A DNA stretch of 64,000 nt from Nymphalis io (Eukaryota > Arthropoda > Insecta > Lepidoptera > Nymphalidae). A program made the position numbers and the translations under genes. Numbering within the stretch: the stretch's first letter is position 1; each line of letters begins with the position of its first letter. The stretch is taken from the NCBI RefSeq assembly GCF_905147045.1, contig NC_065914.1, positions 6,510,001 to 6,574,000 of the forward strand. The letters run 5' to 3'. Shown piece by piece: positions 21,396 through 32,969 of the stretch. The notes under the pieces are model-generated. The model was not told where the DNA came from. It searched no databases and saw only the letters and a list, made by a program, of their open reading frames with translations.

Positions 21396-21589
21396 ATCGA
21401 AACTCTTTTTTTCGCGTTTCCCCCACGGGAACAGTGGGGTGGTATGTGGGGCTCGCCGGTGTCCAAGGTGCCGTGTGCGCCGCGAACATCGGAATACCCA
21501 TTAAAAAACCAGCGGTACCCTTTCCGTCTTAAAGAGGAGCGCCACGGGATCCCTTTCGCATGCTATTGTGACGCTCGAAATCTTGCCAT
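21388..21589 (-). mobile_element. Family E retroposon with 10-bp target duplication
   Basis: ATCTTGCCAT at 21388-21397 and 21580-21589 flanks a 182-bp minus-strand family E copy inserted in the dead LINE. Its 5' end lies at the same place as in the 9.4 kb copy, so the family is a defined SINE and not a random LINE fragment. Confidence 0.8.
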
Positions 21590-21599
21590 AGACCCAACT

Positions 21600-22440
21600 T
21601 GACTGATTATTCACTAACTTATATAGAATTATGACTTTTTTTTTTGTTCTCCAAAATTGTTTTTTTGTTGTTCTTTTGTTCTCTAATTTTTTTTCTCTAC
21701 ATTAATATGTAAGTTTATATAAATATTCAATCGTAAATTTAATAATAATTTCAATTTTTTTTAATAATGTTAATGATGTTAATGTACTTGTATTTTTATG
21801 GACTTGTAATTTTTAACTATTAGCTTTATTTCATGACTATGTATAATGTGATGATTTTACGAATGATGTGATAACCTATAATTAGTAGAAAATTTCACTG
21901 TCACAAAATAAAATAATATATATAAAAAAGTTAAATCATTATATAATAATCATTTTAATCTTCATACTCCAAGACGCAGTGTCAATTATTAAATTTTGAA
22001 GGTTGGTACTGCCATCCTATATTATAGCTTTTATTACCATATAAAAATAGATGGTCATCTGAAATAAACCTTCATGGTACGAATTATGATTTACAGCCTT
22101 GACTCTAATGCCTGTGGTGTGTGTCAATTTAAGTTGTCTTCATAAAAGGAATACGTAATTATCTTCGAAACATGTTTAAATATATTTTATTTGTATTCAA
22201 CAACAGTTTTGACGTAAAGAGTCGATATCTTATGTAAAATGGTCTTATTTAATTACTCAGTTGCAACCAATAAAATATTTTTTTGAGAAAAATCGTTATC
22301 GAAAAAATTTAATAATGCTAACTTAAAAACTTGATTCTTGATTATTGAAATCAATTAAGAGTAATAGAAATAAATAAGCAAAGTATTTGCTTAATAGGTA
22401 AGCAAATATAATAAAGTATGCTATTATTCGCTTTTTGCTC
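21600..22440. other. A+T-rich DNA, possibly LINE 3' region
   Basis: T-rich first part could be the untranslated tail of the preceding LINE. Nothing else recognised. Confidence 0.4.
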
Positions 22441-22615
22441 CTAAGCGACCACCACCACGCTGCTCCAAGTTCAGGTTTCCTCATGATGTGTTCCTTAATC
22501 GAGCACATAATAAATTATAAACAAGCACACGATTCAGTCCTTCTGCCCGGTTTTCTAACAACAATCCTTGTTTAAGATTGAGCTGTTTTACCAAAGGGCG
22601 ATATCGACTCGCTTT
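22441..22615 (-). repeat. Family B SINE, degenerate
   Basis: ACCACGCTGCTCCAA and a decayed tRNA head remain. Confidence 0.55.
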
Positions 22616-22934
22616 TCTCAATTTTTAACGATCCCGTCACTTCGTAATACGTTGTATGCAATTACATTAAATTATAGTTAATTGTGTAAATATTGTTGTT
22701 TCTCAATGTCGACACAAAATACACAATTATCATAATTATAATTATATAAAGAGCCATTTAGGTTGTTAGATTCGAGGATGTAGATATATATTTACGTAAA
22801 ATATAGATTTTCTTGCTGTTTATAAAAGTTAGATAACTATGTTTATTAAATATGTGAAATTACGATCATTGTCATATGAAAACTATAGAAAACACTATAA
22901 CAAGTTATATACATATTTCATACATAAATCATAG

Positions 22935-23215
22935 TAATAATAATAATAATAATAATATCCTGGGACATTTTTGTCATATGGCCATCTGGTCCCAAATTAA
23001 GTTTGTACAAAGCTTGTCCTATGGAAATCAGACAACTGATATACTAATTACATATAGTACTTTTCTTTTGTAAATACATACTTATATAGATAATTACACC
23101 CAGACTCAGGACAAACAGACATGTTCATGCACACAAATTTCTATCCTGGGTGGGAATCGAACCCACAAACTTCGGCGTGAAAGGCAAGTATCTACCAACC
23201 ACGCCAACCGGCTCG
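22935..23215 (-). repeat. Family C SINE, full length
   Basis: Good copy with an ATT microsatellite tail (eight units) at 22935-22961 and the GAGCCGG head at the right. Confidence 0.85.
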
Positions 23216-23229
23216 TCAAATACGTAATA

Positions 23230-23530
23230 AAAACGGCGTTTTTCTTCCCGACAAACTTTGCAGCATCAACAATCTTCCTGAAAGGCCAGCGGACAGGATC
23301 ATACTTTACCCAGGAGCTGTCATTAAATGGAGAGAGAGATGGTTCTTCCTGACTGGCCCAAAAAGCCAGTCTGGGTACGGGCCTCGGGGTTGCCCCTTTT
23401 ACCCGGGCTATTCTTCACCGGCAAGTCATACTTGCCGTGTCATTTTATTTTTGGCCATTATAGGCATTTAATGGTTGGACGTCTGTTTGAGAGTAGTAGA
23501 CTTCACCGCTAGGTGGCGTTGCAGCACGTA
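23230..23530. other. GC-rich island with three hairpins
   Basis: About 300 bp of unusually high GC for the window. It holds a perfect 7-bp stem GACTGGC/GCCAGTC (23351-23371), a GGGTA...TACCC stem around 23373-23404, and an 8-bp stem CGGCAAGT/ACTTGCCG with a 3-nt loop (23419-23437). No second copy was seen in the window and no open frame looks coding. It may be the end of an unrecognised transposon or a structured RNA. Confidence 0.5.
23506..23518 (+). promoter_or_regulatory. CTCF-like motif
   Basis: CCGCTAGGTGGCG fits the conserved CTCF core (AGGTGGC with the upstream CC half). One match by eye; occupancy is unknown. Confidence 0.3.
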
Positions 23531-23668
23531 CACTTTATACAATTCAATGTTTGATATCACAATTAGAATAATAAATACATATACAAGATAACAACTTCCT
23601 GGTTTTGCTAGTAATATGATTATGTAATACTAAGGATACAAATAATGTTAAAAACATACGATCAACAT

Positions 23669-23819
23669 GGCACATAACATCTTAGTTCCTAAGATTGCTG
23701 GAGCGTTGGCCATGTAAGCGATGGTTATCATTTCTTACAATGCCAATGTCTATGGGCGTTGGTGACCACTTACCATCAGGTGGCCCATTTGCTCGTCCGC
23801 CTACTAATTCTATAAAAAA
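23669..23819 (+). repeat. Family A retroposon, 5'-truncated
   Basis: Keeps the 3' half and a short A tail. A family B copy in opposite orientation follows at once. Confidence 0.75.
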
Positions 23820-23821
23820 GT

Positions 23822-24022
23822 CGTGTAAGTATATCACAGCTGGGATAAGGCGTTCTCTACTTTTTGAGAAGATTTAGGGTTTTCACCAAACTGCTCTAAT
23901 TGAACTGCCACTTCATTGAACAAAAAATTTTTCTCAATGTTTTCCGGATGAAAATAAAGTGGCCCTAGATTTGAACACAGAATTATCGGTTATAATTCTC
24001 GTCATCACACCACTGGGCCATC
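23822..24022 (-). repeat. Family B SINE, degenerate
   Basis: AGCTGGGATAAGGCGTTCTC at the left and CACCACTGGGCCATCAT at the right mark the two ends. Confidence 0.55.
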
Positions 24023-24183
24023 ATTATTATTGTATATTTGATTTCAAAACAACAACCCAACGTAACATAGTTTGATCTTTCTTAATTTCATTTTTGTTGC
24101 AATAATTGTTGTTTTATAATACTGCTATTACAAAATTCCTTTAAGAAAATTACGTCTTAGTTCAGTTTTAACATTCCAAAGAT

Positions 24184-24315
24184 ATGGGCATAGGCGATGT
24201 AAGGGATGGTAAATAATAAATATTTCTTGCAGTGCCAACGTCTATGGGCAGTTTTGACCGTTTACCGCCAGGTGACCAGTCAGTCTGCCTGTTCATTTAT
24301 AAATAAATAAAAAAA
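24184..24315 (+). repeat. Family A retroposon, 3' fragment
   Basis: TAGGCGATGTAAGGGATGG through an A-rich tail. Confidence 0.6.
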
Positions 24316-24947
24316 TGCACCAAAAGAGTAAGCTACATTACATGTTTATTAAGTTAAAGTTTTCAATTAAAAATAACTAATTAAATATAAAAACTGTTTA
24401 ACATAATAAATTAAGTTATTTACAGTTACAATAAAGTCACTTATGTGTGCACTATGTAAAGTGTATACTAGTGGCTGTGCTACAAATACATAGCTGCTTA
24501 TATAAATATTTATAGGTATTATACATTATGTATAATACTGGCAACACGCACCTTCGCCAGAGTATATATAAACTTATTAGGTAGTCTAAAATAAATAAAT
24601 TTGTTTGTTTGGTTTTCGTAACTCGCAAATAGACAGTTGTTTTGAAATTATAGACAAACACTTTAATTATATTTATTTATATAGATTAGGTCATTAACCT
24701 GAGTATGGCATTTGAAAAGCAGTACTTTCACCGAGAGGTCTAAGGTTAGGACTTGCTAAGCTTAAGCGTTCAAGCTTACCTAACCTTATATACGAAACAT
24801 TTCTACTTTCAGTACATATTATGCGCACGCGCATCTTTGTATTTATTGTTTTTTGTCTTTAGATAATTATATTTTCACAGACGTGTTGTGTATATTTTGG
24901 TATCTTTTCTATCATTTGGGATAATGATATATTAAAGTATCTCCATG
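24316..24947. other. A+T-rich intergenic DNA, nothing recognised
   Basis: No repeat or coding signal seen. Confidence 0.5.
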
Positions 24948-25230
24948 TTTTTTTTTATGTTATAGGTAGGCGGATGGGCAAATGGGCCACCTGATTTTAA
25001 GCGGTAACCACCGGCCATAGAGAATAGCGGTGTAAGAAGTATTAACCATTCCTTACATCGCCAATGCGCTACCAACCTTGAAAACGAAGATGTTATGTCC
25101 CTATAATTACAATGGCTCACTTATCCTTCAAGCCGGAACGCAACAATACAAATCGCTGTTTCGCGGTAGAATATCTGATGCGCGAGTGGTACCTACCCAG
25201 AGGGATTTGCACAAAGCCCTACCACCTAGT
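24948..25230 (-). repeat. Family A retroposon, near full length
   Basis: T run at the left end and CCCTACCACCTAGT at the right; moderately diverged. Confidence 0.8.
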
Positions 25231-25261
25231 AAAATGATTTTATTTACTAAAATGTTTTTAT

Positions 25262-25592
25262 TACCAGGCAAAACATAATTAAAAATTTCAGGATTATTGT
25301 TGACAATGTATCTTGCATGTTGCATGCACAGGTATGCCTGGAGATGATGCGTTGGCGTTAAGCACACCTCCTCATCTATAAGTTCCAACTTTATTAAAAA
25401 CATCCCGATGGGAGCGAGCTCTGACATTGTAAATAGCCTTAACAGTGCTTAGTTGATGAATTAATTGAAGTGTCTATGTCTGGCAACAGGATTTCTTGAC
25501 CAAAAAAACGATTATGCCTTTTGGCCTGTCTGATAATTGAGCCCATGACATCATGATTTGCAGCCGTACATGTTAACCACTACACCAACGGA
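25262..25592 (-). repeat. Family J, tRNA-headed SINE candidate
   Basis: On the minus strand GTCCGTTGGTGTAGTGGTTA looks like a tRNA 5' half with A box. GGGCTCAATTATC, about 43 nt on, looks like a decayed B box. A body of about 250 bp follows. No second copy is present in the window. Confidence 0.45.
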
Positions 25593-25680
25593 CAGTTCAT
25601 CATTGAATTGAACGTTGCGTGAAGCAAAACATAAATAAAACCTTATGATACCGACAAACAAATATAATTTGTGGCATTTT

Positions 25681-25724
25681 GTTCCGGTGTAATGGGTAAG
25701 TGAGCCAGTGTAATTACACGCACT
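25681..25724 (+). repeat. Family A scrap
   Basis: GTGAGCCAGTGTAATTACAC identifies a 44-bp piece. Confidence 0.5.
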
Positions 25725-25829
25725 ATGTACAGTAGATAAACTTGCAATGCGCTCCGGTTTTATCTGGACTATTTTTATTATATATGAAGCTAGGTATATG
25801 CTATTTCTAAATATTTCAATATATATAGT

Positions 25830-26030
25830 TGTATACGGTGAAGGAAAATATCGTGAGGAAACCTGCATGTGTCTAATTTCACTGAAATTCTGCCACGTGT
25901 GTATTCTACTAAGCTGCACTAGAGCAGTGTGGTGGAATATGCTCCAAACCTTCTCCTTAAAAAAAGGGAGAGGAGGAGGTCTGTGGCCCAGCAGTGGGAC
26001 ATTTACAGGCTGTTACGAAATTACGGAAAT
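25830..26030 (+). repeat. Family B SINE, head missing
   Basis: Runs from ACGGTGAAGGAAAATATCG to GGCTGTTACGAAATTACGG; the tail shows the TTACG repeat of the family. Confidence 0.8.
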
Positions 26031-26117
26031 ATATAGCTAGGGGATTCCAATAGCCCTACAACAGATTTGTTAAAAAGAAGATGTGCGCTAATTTCAACCC
26101 TTTATGTATAATTTACA

Positions 26118-26515
26118 TAATGTACATATAATAATAATAATGTCCTCCAGACCGATTTCGGCCACGGCGACCAATCTCAAGAGAGATTATCCAACTACGC
26201 AGGAGATATTATAGTGCACAAGTGTGTGCGCAAACACAGGTGCACTCTCTATTCCCTAACTCTCATAATCCGATGGGACGGCAGTCCAACATGACCGGAA
26301 AGAGTTCAGGCGCAGGACCAACAGCTTTACGTGCTTTTCGAGGCACGGGAGTGTACACACTTCCAACTTCCAGACTACGGGCTGCTACTGAGAATTTTCT
26401 GACAGACAAACCCAATCACTTTTTATTGGCCCGACCTGGGAATTGAACCCAGGACCTCCGGGTCTGCGGCCTTACATCAAGCCACTAGACCAACGAGGCA
26501 GTTAATGTACATATA
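26118..26515 (-). mobile_element. Family D SINE with 13-bp target duplication
   Basis: TAATGTACATATA at 26118-26130 and 26503-26515 flanks a 372-bp element. On the minus strand it starts TGCCTCGTTGGTCTAGTGGC (A box), has B box GGGTTCAATTCCC, body AAAGCACGTAAAGCTGTTGG and an ATT tail. Confidence 0.92.
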
Positions 26516-27351
26516 CATACATTACGTACACATATGTATTCATCGTGTAAAGTAATTAATGAATTATTGGCGCAGCTTGTGATTTGTTGTATGTGTTCAA
26601 TTGTGTTATTTAGTTATTTAAGAGTAATTGAGTGAGTTATTTACATCAATTTGAATGATATGTTGTTCTATTTTTAAAAATACCAATTCGAGGCTTTTAC
26701 TAAACCAGTTTCACTTGTGAATATTTCGTGACTCGTTATCCGATTAGTCAGACATGGTGAAGATACAAAGTAACACTCTTGGCACTTGATATAATAGTCC
26801 GTTTAATCGATAAAGTACTTATACCATATTTCCCGATAGGTACAATGTTGGTGTCTTCAAATCCAGAGTAAACAGGTTTCTTATAGGCAAGCGTGCTACA
26901 TCTTAGACCGTGTCGATGCTTAACATCAGGCAAGTCAACGGTCAAACGCTGGCCTATTAATTGTAAAAGAAAAGTACACAGATTGCAAATTAACTTTGCG
27001 GAATTAATCGGATCGGAAACGTGGTGAGCTCGATACCATGTGGTGATCTTCTCCACAACCGCTCGTTCTGCCTTCACTATCCTGACCCTTGATCTTCCAG
27101 TTCGAATTCTCCAACTCTCCTTTTTCTATTTTTAACTGTCACTCCAACTATCCAAATTCACCATGGCAACGACTGTACCCAAGCAGCTATGAACTGTTTG
27201 AGGTTTCCGATAGATAGCATCATAGTACTGACGCTGCGACATATAAGAAAATTAACTAAGTTTTTAAATGAAATATGTTTGTTCTCCACGACTAATCTAC
27301 TGAACTGGTAGTAATGAAATTTGACAAAGTGATAGTTTCGGACCTGCAGTG
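26516..27351. other. Intergenic DNA with one short repeat
   Basis: 26873-26962 (AGGCAAGCGTGCTACATCTT, GGTCAAACGCTGGCCTATTA) is shared with 38815-38915. Nothing else recognised. Confidence 0.45.
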
Positions 27352-27530
27352 CAATTCTCTAAGAACTCACTTCATTACTCACCCGTGTAATTTTGACAAC
27401 CGACTTATGTTGATATACTATTTTAATGCGTGTGTTCTTGTAATGTTATGATTATTACGGTCAATGTCGCATATCACCATCTGGCATTTCACGACCGTTT
27501 TCTGCGGTGAATCTCGAGTTTGTTCTTACA
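27352..27530 (+). mobile_element. MITE M copy
   Basis: Left end ATTCTCTAAGAACTCAC and right end GAGTTTGTTCTTACA are slightly decayed inverted ends of MITE M. Confidence 0.75.
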
Positions 27531-27890
27531 TAATAAATCTACAGGCTATGAATAAAGGCATATAAATAATGGGATTAAGAGGAAAATTAGAACCGGACGA
27601 AGTCACGATAAACAACAAGTTTATTGTATTACCGTAACAGACATACAATATAACGAAACTAATATGTACAAGCATTTAATCTGAATTCAGTTCGAATCCG
27701 CGATGTTGTCAGGGACCACTTTCTATTTTATGACTCATAAGTCTGGCCATGAAATAAGCGATTTCTAATAAACGCTTTTACAGCCTCGATTCATAGATAT
27801 AGACATCAGTTAATGAACTTTTGTATCTTATGTATATGTTAAATATATAGACTATAAATATACATATATTATTGTATTATTTAGGCAGAC

Positions 27891-28008
27891 GGGCAAGTGG
27901 GCCTGATGATAAGTGGTCACCACCGCCCATAGACATTGGAATTGTAAGAAATATTATCAAACTTTTTATTACATCACCAATGCGCCACCGACCTTGGGAA
28001 CTAAGATA
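27891..28008 (-). repeat. Family A fragment
   Basis: AGTGGTCACCACCGCCCATA through TTGGGAACTAAGAT. Confidence 0.65.
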
Positions 28009-28519
28009 TAAATAAAGTGATTTTTCCAAAATCTATTAAGAAATGGAAGAGGGGACAGAATTGGTTGGGGACAGAGGCCAGTTGCCATTATAATAAGATG
28101 GATGTTTTGTAAGTAATATATATATAATGTGACATTCTATATAAGAATATATGTGGTATATTCAAATGAAGTGTATTTATTTATTTATTAAATCCAAAAA
28201 ATATATTAATATTTATTTTTATTCTCGGTATAAGCCTTGTCAGTTTGATTGAGCGCTGCGTAAACATAAAAAACATATTAAATAAATACACGGGCGATCT
28301 CTCAATAAACAGAGCGTATTTAATATTTTAAGTATGTGTGAACACACACATACTAACATATCACAAATGTATTAATGAAGACATTTAATTTCACTGAGTA
28401 CCTAAAAAGCGACGTCATCCGTGCCCTATAAGAGGAGTAGAAATAAAAGATTCACATATTCTATGCGATTCGTTAATAGAACCGTTATACACCGTTATAT
28501 ATATTAACCAGGAACTGTT

Positions 28520-28575
<56 letters not shown>

Positions 28576-28794
28576 TAAAGTAAAATTAATGTTAATTTTA
28601 CTTCCGTAAACCGTTTAACAACATCGCTAATATGAAAAATATTATTATTTATCCATTTACAAAAACGCAATTATATAGTCCATAATGAATACTATACATT
28701 ATTTTAGACCTCGACCAATTATATCATATTAATTCAAGGTCTAAGCTGTTTATTTATCTTTATCTTTTCTGTTGGTGGCAATAGATAGCTTATT
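28009..28794. repeat. A+T-rich DNA with (TA)n at 28525-28573
   Basis: A 49-nt TA microsatellite; the rest is unrecognised. Confidence 0.6.
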
Positions 28795-29244
28795 TGGTGG
28801 CAGGGCTTTGTAAAAGACCGTCTGAGCTACCACTTACTCCTCAAATATATAATAATAATATCCTGGGACATTACACACACGGCCATCTGATCCCAAACTA
28901 AGCAGAGCTTGTACTATGGAAACCAGACAACTGATATACTACATATACTACTTTTCTTCTCTAAAAGCATACTTATGTAGACAATTACAGCCAGACTCAG
29001 GACAAACAGACATGTTCATGCACATAAATGTCTGTCCTGGGCAGGAATCGAACCCAAAAGGCAAGGCAAGTATTTACCAACCACGCCAACCGGCCCGTCA
29101 AATCAATATATATCGTACGTGTTCTTCTTTTAAGGGTTAGTGAGCCAGTGTAACTACAGGCATATTGGCGATGTAAGGAATAGTTAATTTTTCATACAGT
29201 ATCCATTAGGTGACTAATTTGTCCATCCTCCATTTAAAAAAAAA
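28795..29244 (+). repeat. Family A retroposon split by a family C insertion
   Basis: 28795-28848 and about 29105-29244 are the two parts of one decayed copy, with a family C element between and TCAAAT at both junctions. Confidence 0.55.
28849..29100 (-). repeat. Family C SINE, nested in family A
   Basis: Nearly full length, ATT tail at the left; a few bases lost beside the B box. Confidence 0.8.
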
Positions 29245-29325
29245 CTCATTAAATCGCTACTTTCATAGCCACCACGTTCATCGCAGACTCCGCGTCTGTA
29301 TTAAGCAACAATATTAACCAGTAAA

Positions 29326-29388
29326 ACATTACGCATCACATAATATATCACACGAATTAATATAACATTTAGGTATATAACTCTTATA
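29326..29388. repeat. 62-bp direct repeat, copy 1
   Basis: Identical but for one base to 31827-31888 (CATTACGCATCACATAATAT...TTTAGGTATATA). Confidence 0.85.
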
Positions 29389-29465
29389 ATACATAATGAA
29401 ATATATATTTTTCTGTGAAGAAACGGTTTTTTAATTAGTTTGTGAAATTATTAATTCAATATTTA

Positions 29466-29612
29466 CAGTAACAGCCTGTAAATGTCCCACTGCTGGGCTA
29501 AGGCCTCCTCTCCCTTTTTTTTTTTTTTGAGGAGAAGGTTTGGAGCTTATTCCACTGGTTCACATTCACGGTTAAGATTCACGCGTTCTTACCACTGGGC
29601 CATCTCGGCTTC
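29466..29612 (-). repeat. Family B SINE with internal deletion
   Basis: Both ends are present (GTAACAGCCTGTAAATG and ACTGGGCCATCTCGGCTT) but about 150 bp of the body is missing. A run of 11 T interrupts the 3' block. Confidence 0.8.
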
Positions 29613-29793
29613 AATATTTACTATACATAAATTTTATACAGCTTAATTCTAAATATATAAGTTTTATAATGCAATTTTAAATCAGACTGGCCTTGTAATG
29701 CGTTTGAAACAATAAATTATCTAGTCAGCTTTATATAATAATATTATTTGATTGTTTCATCATGTATTTAACATAAATGACAAAGTATATAAC

Positions 29794-29796
<3 letters not shown>

Positions 29797-29827
<31 letters not shown>

Positions 29828-29828
29828 G

Positions 29829-29874
<46 letters not shown>

Positions 29875-29879
29875 CATTT
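29797..29879. repeat. (TA)n arrays forming a long palindrome
   Basis: 29797-29823 is a first TA array. 29824-29879 is AAATGCTTA, then about 38 nt of TA, then TAAGCATTT, a perfect self-complementary unit. TAAGCATTTT recurs at 29885. Confidence 0.85.
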
Positions 29880-30059
29880 TTCAATAAGCATTTTTTTATT
29901 TCAATGATGGATTACAAATGAGTAAACTTAAGGTTACTCTGTACACAAAGAACCGACATTTAAAGTTTATTATTCCTTCACAATTCCTTATTACTTTTTT
30001 AAAACATCAATTTTTTTAACCGAAACTTAAATTATTAAATGCCAGTATGAAGGCAAACA

Positions 30060-30349
30060 TTTTTTTATAGAATAGGAACGCGGACGAGCATATAGGCCAC
30101 CTGATGGTAAGTGGTCACTAACGCCCATAGACAGTGGCATTGTAAGAAATGTTAATCATCGCTTACATCACCAATGCACCACCGACCTTGAGAACTATGA
30201 TTTTATGTCCCTTGTGCCTGTAATTACGCTGGCTCACTCACCCTTCAAAACGGAACACAACAATACCAAGTACTGCTGTTTTGCGGTAGAATATCTGATG
30301 AGTGGGTGGTACCTACCCAGACGAGCTTGCACAAAGCTCTACCACCAGT
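30060..30349 (-). repeat. Family A retroposon, full length
   Basis: T run at left, ACCACCAGT at right; well preserved. Confidence 0.85.
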
Positions 30350-31317
30350 AAATTATGTGCGTGGGATGTGTCGCGTTGAAAGCGAACGCGCATTGTACGT
30401 AATTTATTATACCATAGACATGACATACCATTTGCGTACCATCTCCTGGTTGTTGACCATACCATCATGGCGGGATTTTAACCATTGTAACATCAAAAAT
30501 GAACCTAAAACTTTGCAAAACTAAATTTGAATATATATATCGATTTAGAAACTTTTTCAATAATTCGATAAGGTCTAATCTTCAGCTCATCTAATTGTTT
30601 TTCTGTTTACCTTATTACCATTTTCCACGTACACCATTTCCCCAACATTATGTTCAGAGTATAATGATTTCTCTACATATTTTACAAATGTTATTGTCAT
30701 GCTGAAACGAAGACATTTGAAGTTAAGCAGACCGTTAAAGAGGCTTATATACATCGATAATTAGTAGTTTTGACTATAAGAGTTATTAACTGCCGTCCGA
30801 CTTCATTCGGTTCAAATCCATACAAAGTTACCTCTCCTTTTCCCCCCTTAAAGTTGAATTTTCAATAATCCTTTCTTAGTAGTCTAACAATAAATTTAAA
30901 GTTAAGCTTTAAGGCTCAACAGTTTTGATGTACGTTGGTATTAGTCAGTTGCCGTTCATCCGTTTTCCTATACTTAAATTTAATTATCGACTATTGGCAT
31001 AAATTAATTAGGTTTGGTTTTCAAATAATGGTATATGTTAACATAATATCGGTTCGGTTCCGATCTGAATAAATATTAGTCAATGATTGGTATTCAATCG
31101 GGAACGCATCGTTATCGTTTTAGATTAGTAGAATTCGGCCACATGACAAAATATTTTAAAAGTAGAGATTTAATAAAGCAAGTGTTCGTTCAGCAACCTT
31201 CATTTGAATATAATCATTATTAAAACTAAGAAATACACATTTTTTTTATTGATAATTCTCAAATATCTTAAATAATTATTATACAAAAATGGAAATTAAC
31301 GAAACAGCAGTACCTTT
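30350..31317. other. Intergenic DNA, nothing recognised
   Basis: A+T-rich; no repeat match or coding signal. Confidence 0.5.
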
Positions 31318-31487
31318 TTGTAACAACTTCATTACTCACCCGTGAAATGGTGACAACCAACTTATGGCGGTATACTATTTTGATGCGTGTGTTCTTGTAA
31401 TGTTATGATTATTACGGTCAATGTTGCATATCACTTTCTGACATTTCACGAACGTTTTCTGCGGTGAGTTTCGAGTTTGTTCTTTCA
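31318..31487 (+). mobile_element. MITE M copy
   Basis: Left end decayed (TTTTGTAACAACTTC), right end GTTTGTTCTTTCAGAATA near intact. Confidence 0.75.
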
Positions 31488-31826
31488 GAATATGACTCCT
31501 GTGCGTTGCTTTAAGCTGTTGTAAATTATATTAATATATATAAATAATATATAAATAGACAAATATATTTACTAAGCAAAAAAAATATAAGCTAGTTATC
31601 TTGAAGCGATCGTAAATTCGAATACAATAGTTAATTAAGCGAGTTATAAGGAAATACCTTGCGCTATCATTGTAAAAAGATGTTATCAATCTGTATAAAT
31701 AAGATTAATAATTAAAATATTAATTTTTATAATTATTATTTACATTAGGAATTATATATAAGTTTTAAAAGGACAAGTGACACGGGCAATTCAGAAATAC
31801 GTTTTAGTTAAGTCGTTGGTCCTGCA

Positions 31827-31882
31827 CATTACGCATCACATAATATATCACACGAATTAATATAACATTTAGGTATATAGCT

Positions 31883-31888
<6 letters not shown>
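31827..31888. repeat. 62-bp direct repeat, copy 2
   Basis: See 29326-29388. It runs directly into a TA array. Confidence 0.85.

Positions 31889-31949
<61 letters not shown>
31885..31949. repeat. (TA)n microsatellite
   Basis: About 65 nt of uninterrupted TA, ending 9 bp before a family D head. Confidence 0.95.
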
Positions 31950-31951
<2 letters not shown>

Positions 31952-31958
31952 TCGACTG

Positions 31959-32312
31959 ACTGCCTCGTTGGTCTAGTAGCTTGATGTAAGGCTGCAGACC
32001 TGGAGGTCCTGGGTTCAATTCCCAAGTCGGGCCAATAAAAAGTTATTGGGTTTTTCTGTCAGAAAATTATAAGTAGCAGCTCGGAGTCTGGAAGTTAGAA
32101 GTGTGTACACTCCCGTGACTCGGAAAGCACGTCAAGCCGTTAGTCCTGCGCGTGAACTCTTTCCAGTTGTGCCAGATTCCCATCCCATAAGGTTATAAAA
32201 GTTAGGGGAATAGACAGTGCACCAGTGTTTGCACACTCACTTGTGCACTATAATATGTCCTGCGCGTTTGGCTTATTTCTCTTGGGATTGGAAGCCGTGG
32301 CTGAAACGTCTG
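31959..32312 (+). repeat. Family D SINE
   Basis: Starts ACTGCCTCGTTGGTCTAG, with B box GGGTTCAATTCCC. The 3' end is decayed and its tail is not clear. Confidence 0.85.
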
Positions 32313-32969
32313 CTTCTTTCAAACGTCTTCTCATTTCGTTCGCTTTCCTAAAAAACGTCAGACGAATAGGTCGAACTATGACTATAATTTATCCACAAGA
32401 AAGTTAATCATATAACCCAAAGGTGAAAAGTTCATTTTCTATACATTTTTCACAATTAGATAACAAATTATTGCATACGAAAATAATAACACAAATCCGT
32501 ATTCCAACTGAATCACTACATATATATTTTAATAATTATATTAATTTGAATATTTATGATATTGGGTATCATAAATATTTAAATTCATTGCGTTATGTGT
32601 AACATTCTTCTATTAAAACATTAAAGAAACTTGTTTTTGCATAAGATTTGAATTCATATTAATGCATGAAAACAATAATACGTGGCATTAAATTTTGAAC
32701 TCAATAATCTTATACATAAAGCTTATATTTGTATACTGTGCAGTTGGAACACAGAAAGAAATCCTAAAATCTCTTCTTGCTTAATCATCTTGCCTATCGT
32801 TGACAGGAGTAACATGACTGGTTCATATTTGCTTAAAGAATCTGAAAAAATGCTGATAGAGATGTTGCCATAATTTCTGGCAAAATAATAAATTAATTCA
32901 TTCAAAATATTTAATTAATTCTTCAATTTAGAAAATTCTTTGACTATTGAGCAAAGTCATGTTTCAGGG
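32313..32969. other. A+T-rich intergenic DNA, nothing recognised
   Basis: No repeat or coding signal seen. Confidence 0.5.

Noticed and set aside
21372..21602. 76-codon frame with Trp/Gly-rich start
   Set aside because: It is a family E SINE in antisense, with target duplication.
23327..23512. 61-codon frame in the GC island as a gene
   Set aside because: No homology recognised, no splice context, and the sequence is dominated by hairpins.
25500..25592. Possible tRNA-Val gene on the minus strand
   Set aside because: Only the 5' half fits. The B box is decayed and no 3' acceptor strand pairs.
26748..27077. 109-codon minus-strand frame
   Set aside because: No domain, poor composition, and it overlaps a short dispersed repeat also found at 38.8 kb.
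22935..29100. CRISPR-like or satellite array suggested by recurring blocks
   Set aside because: The recurring blocks are independent SINE copies with different spacing and orientation.
31804..32025. Frame encoding long Ile-Tyr repeats
   Set aside because: It is the (TA)n microsatellite read in frame next to a family D head.
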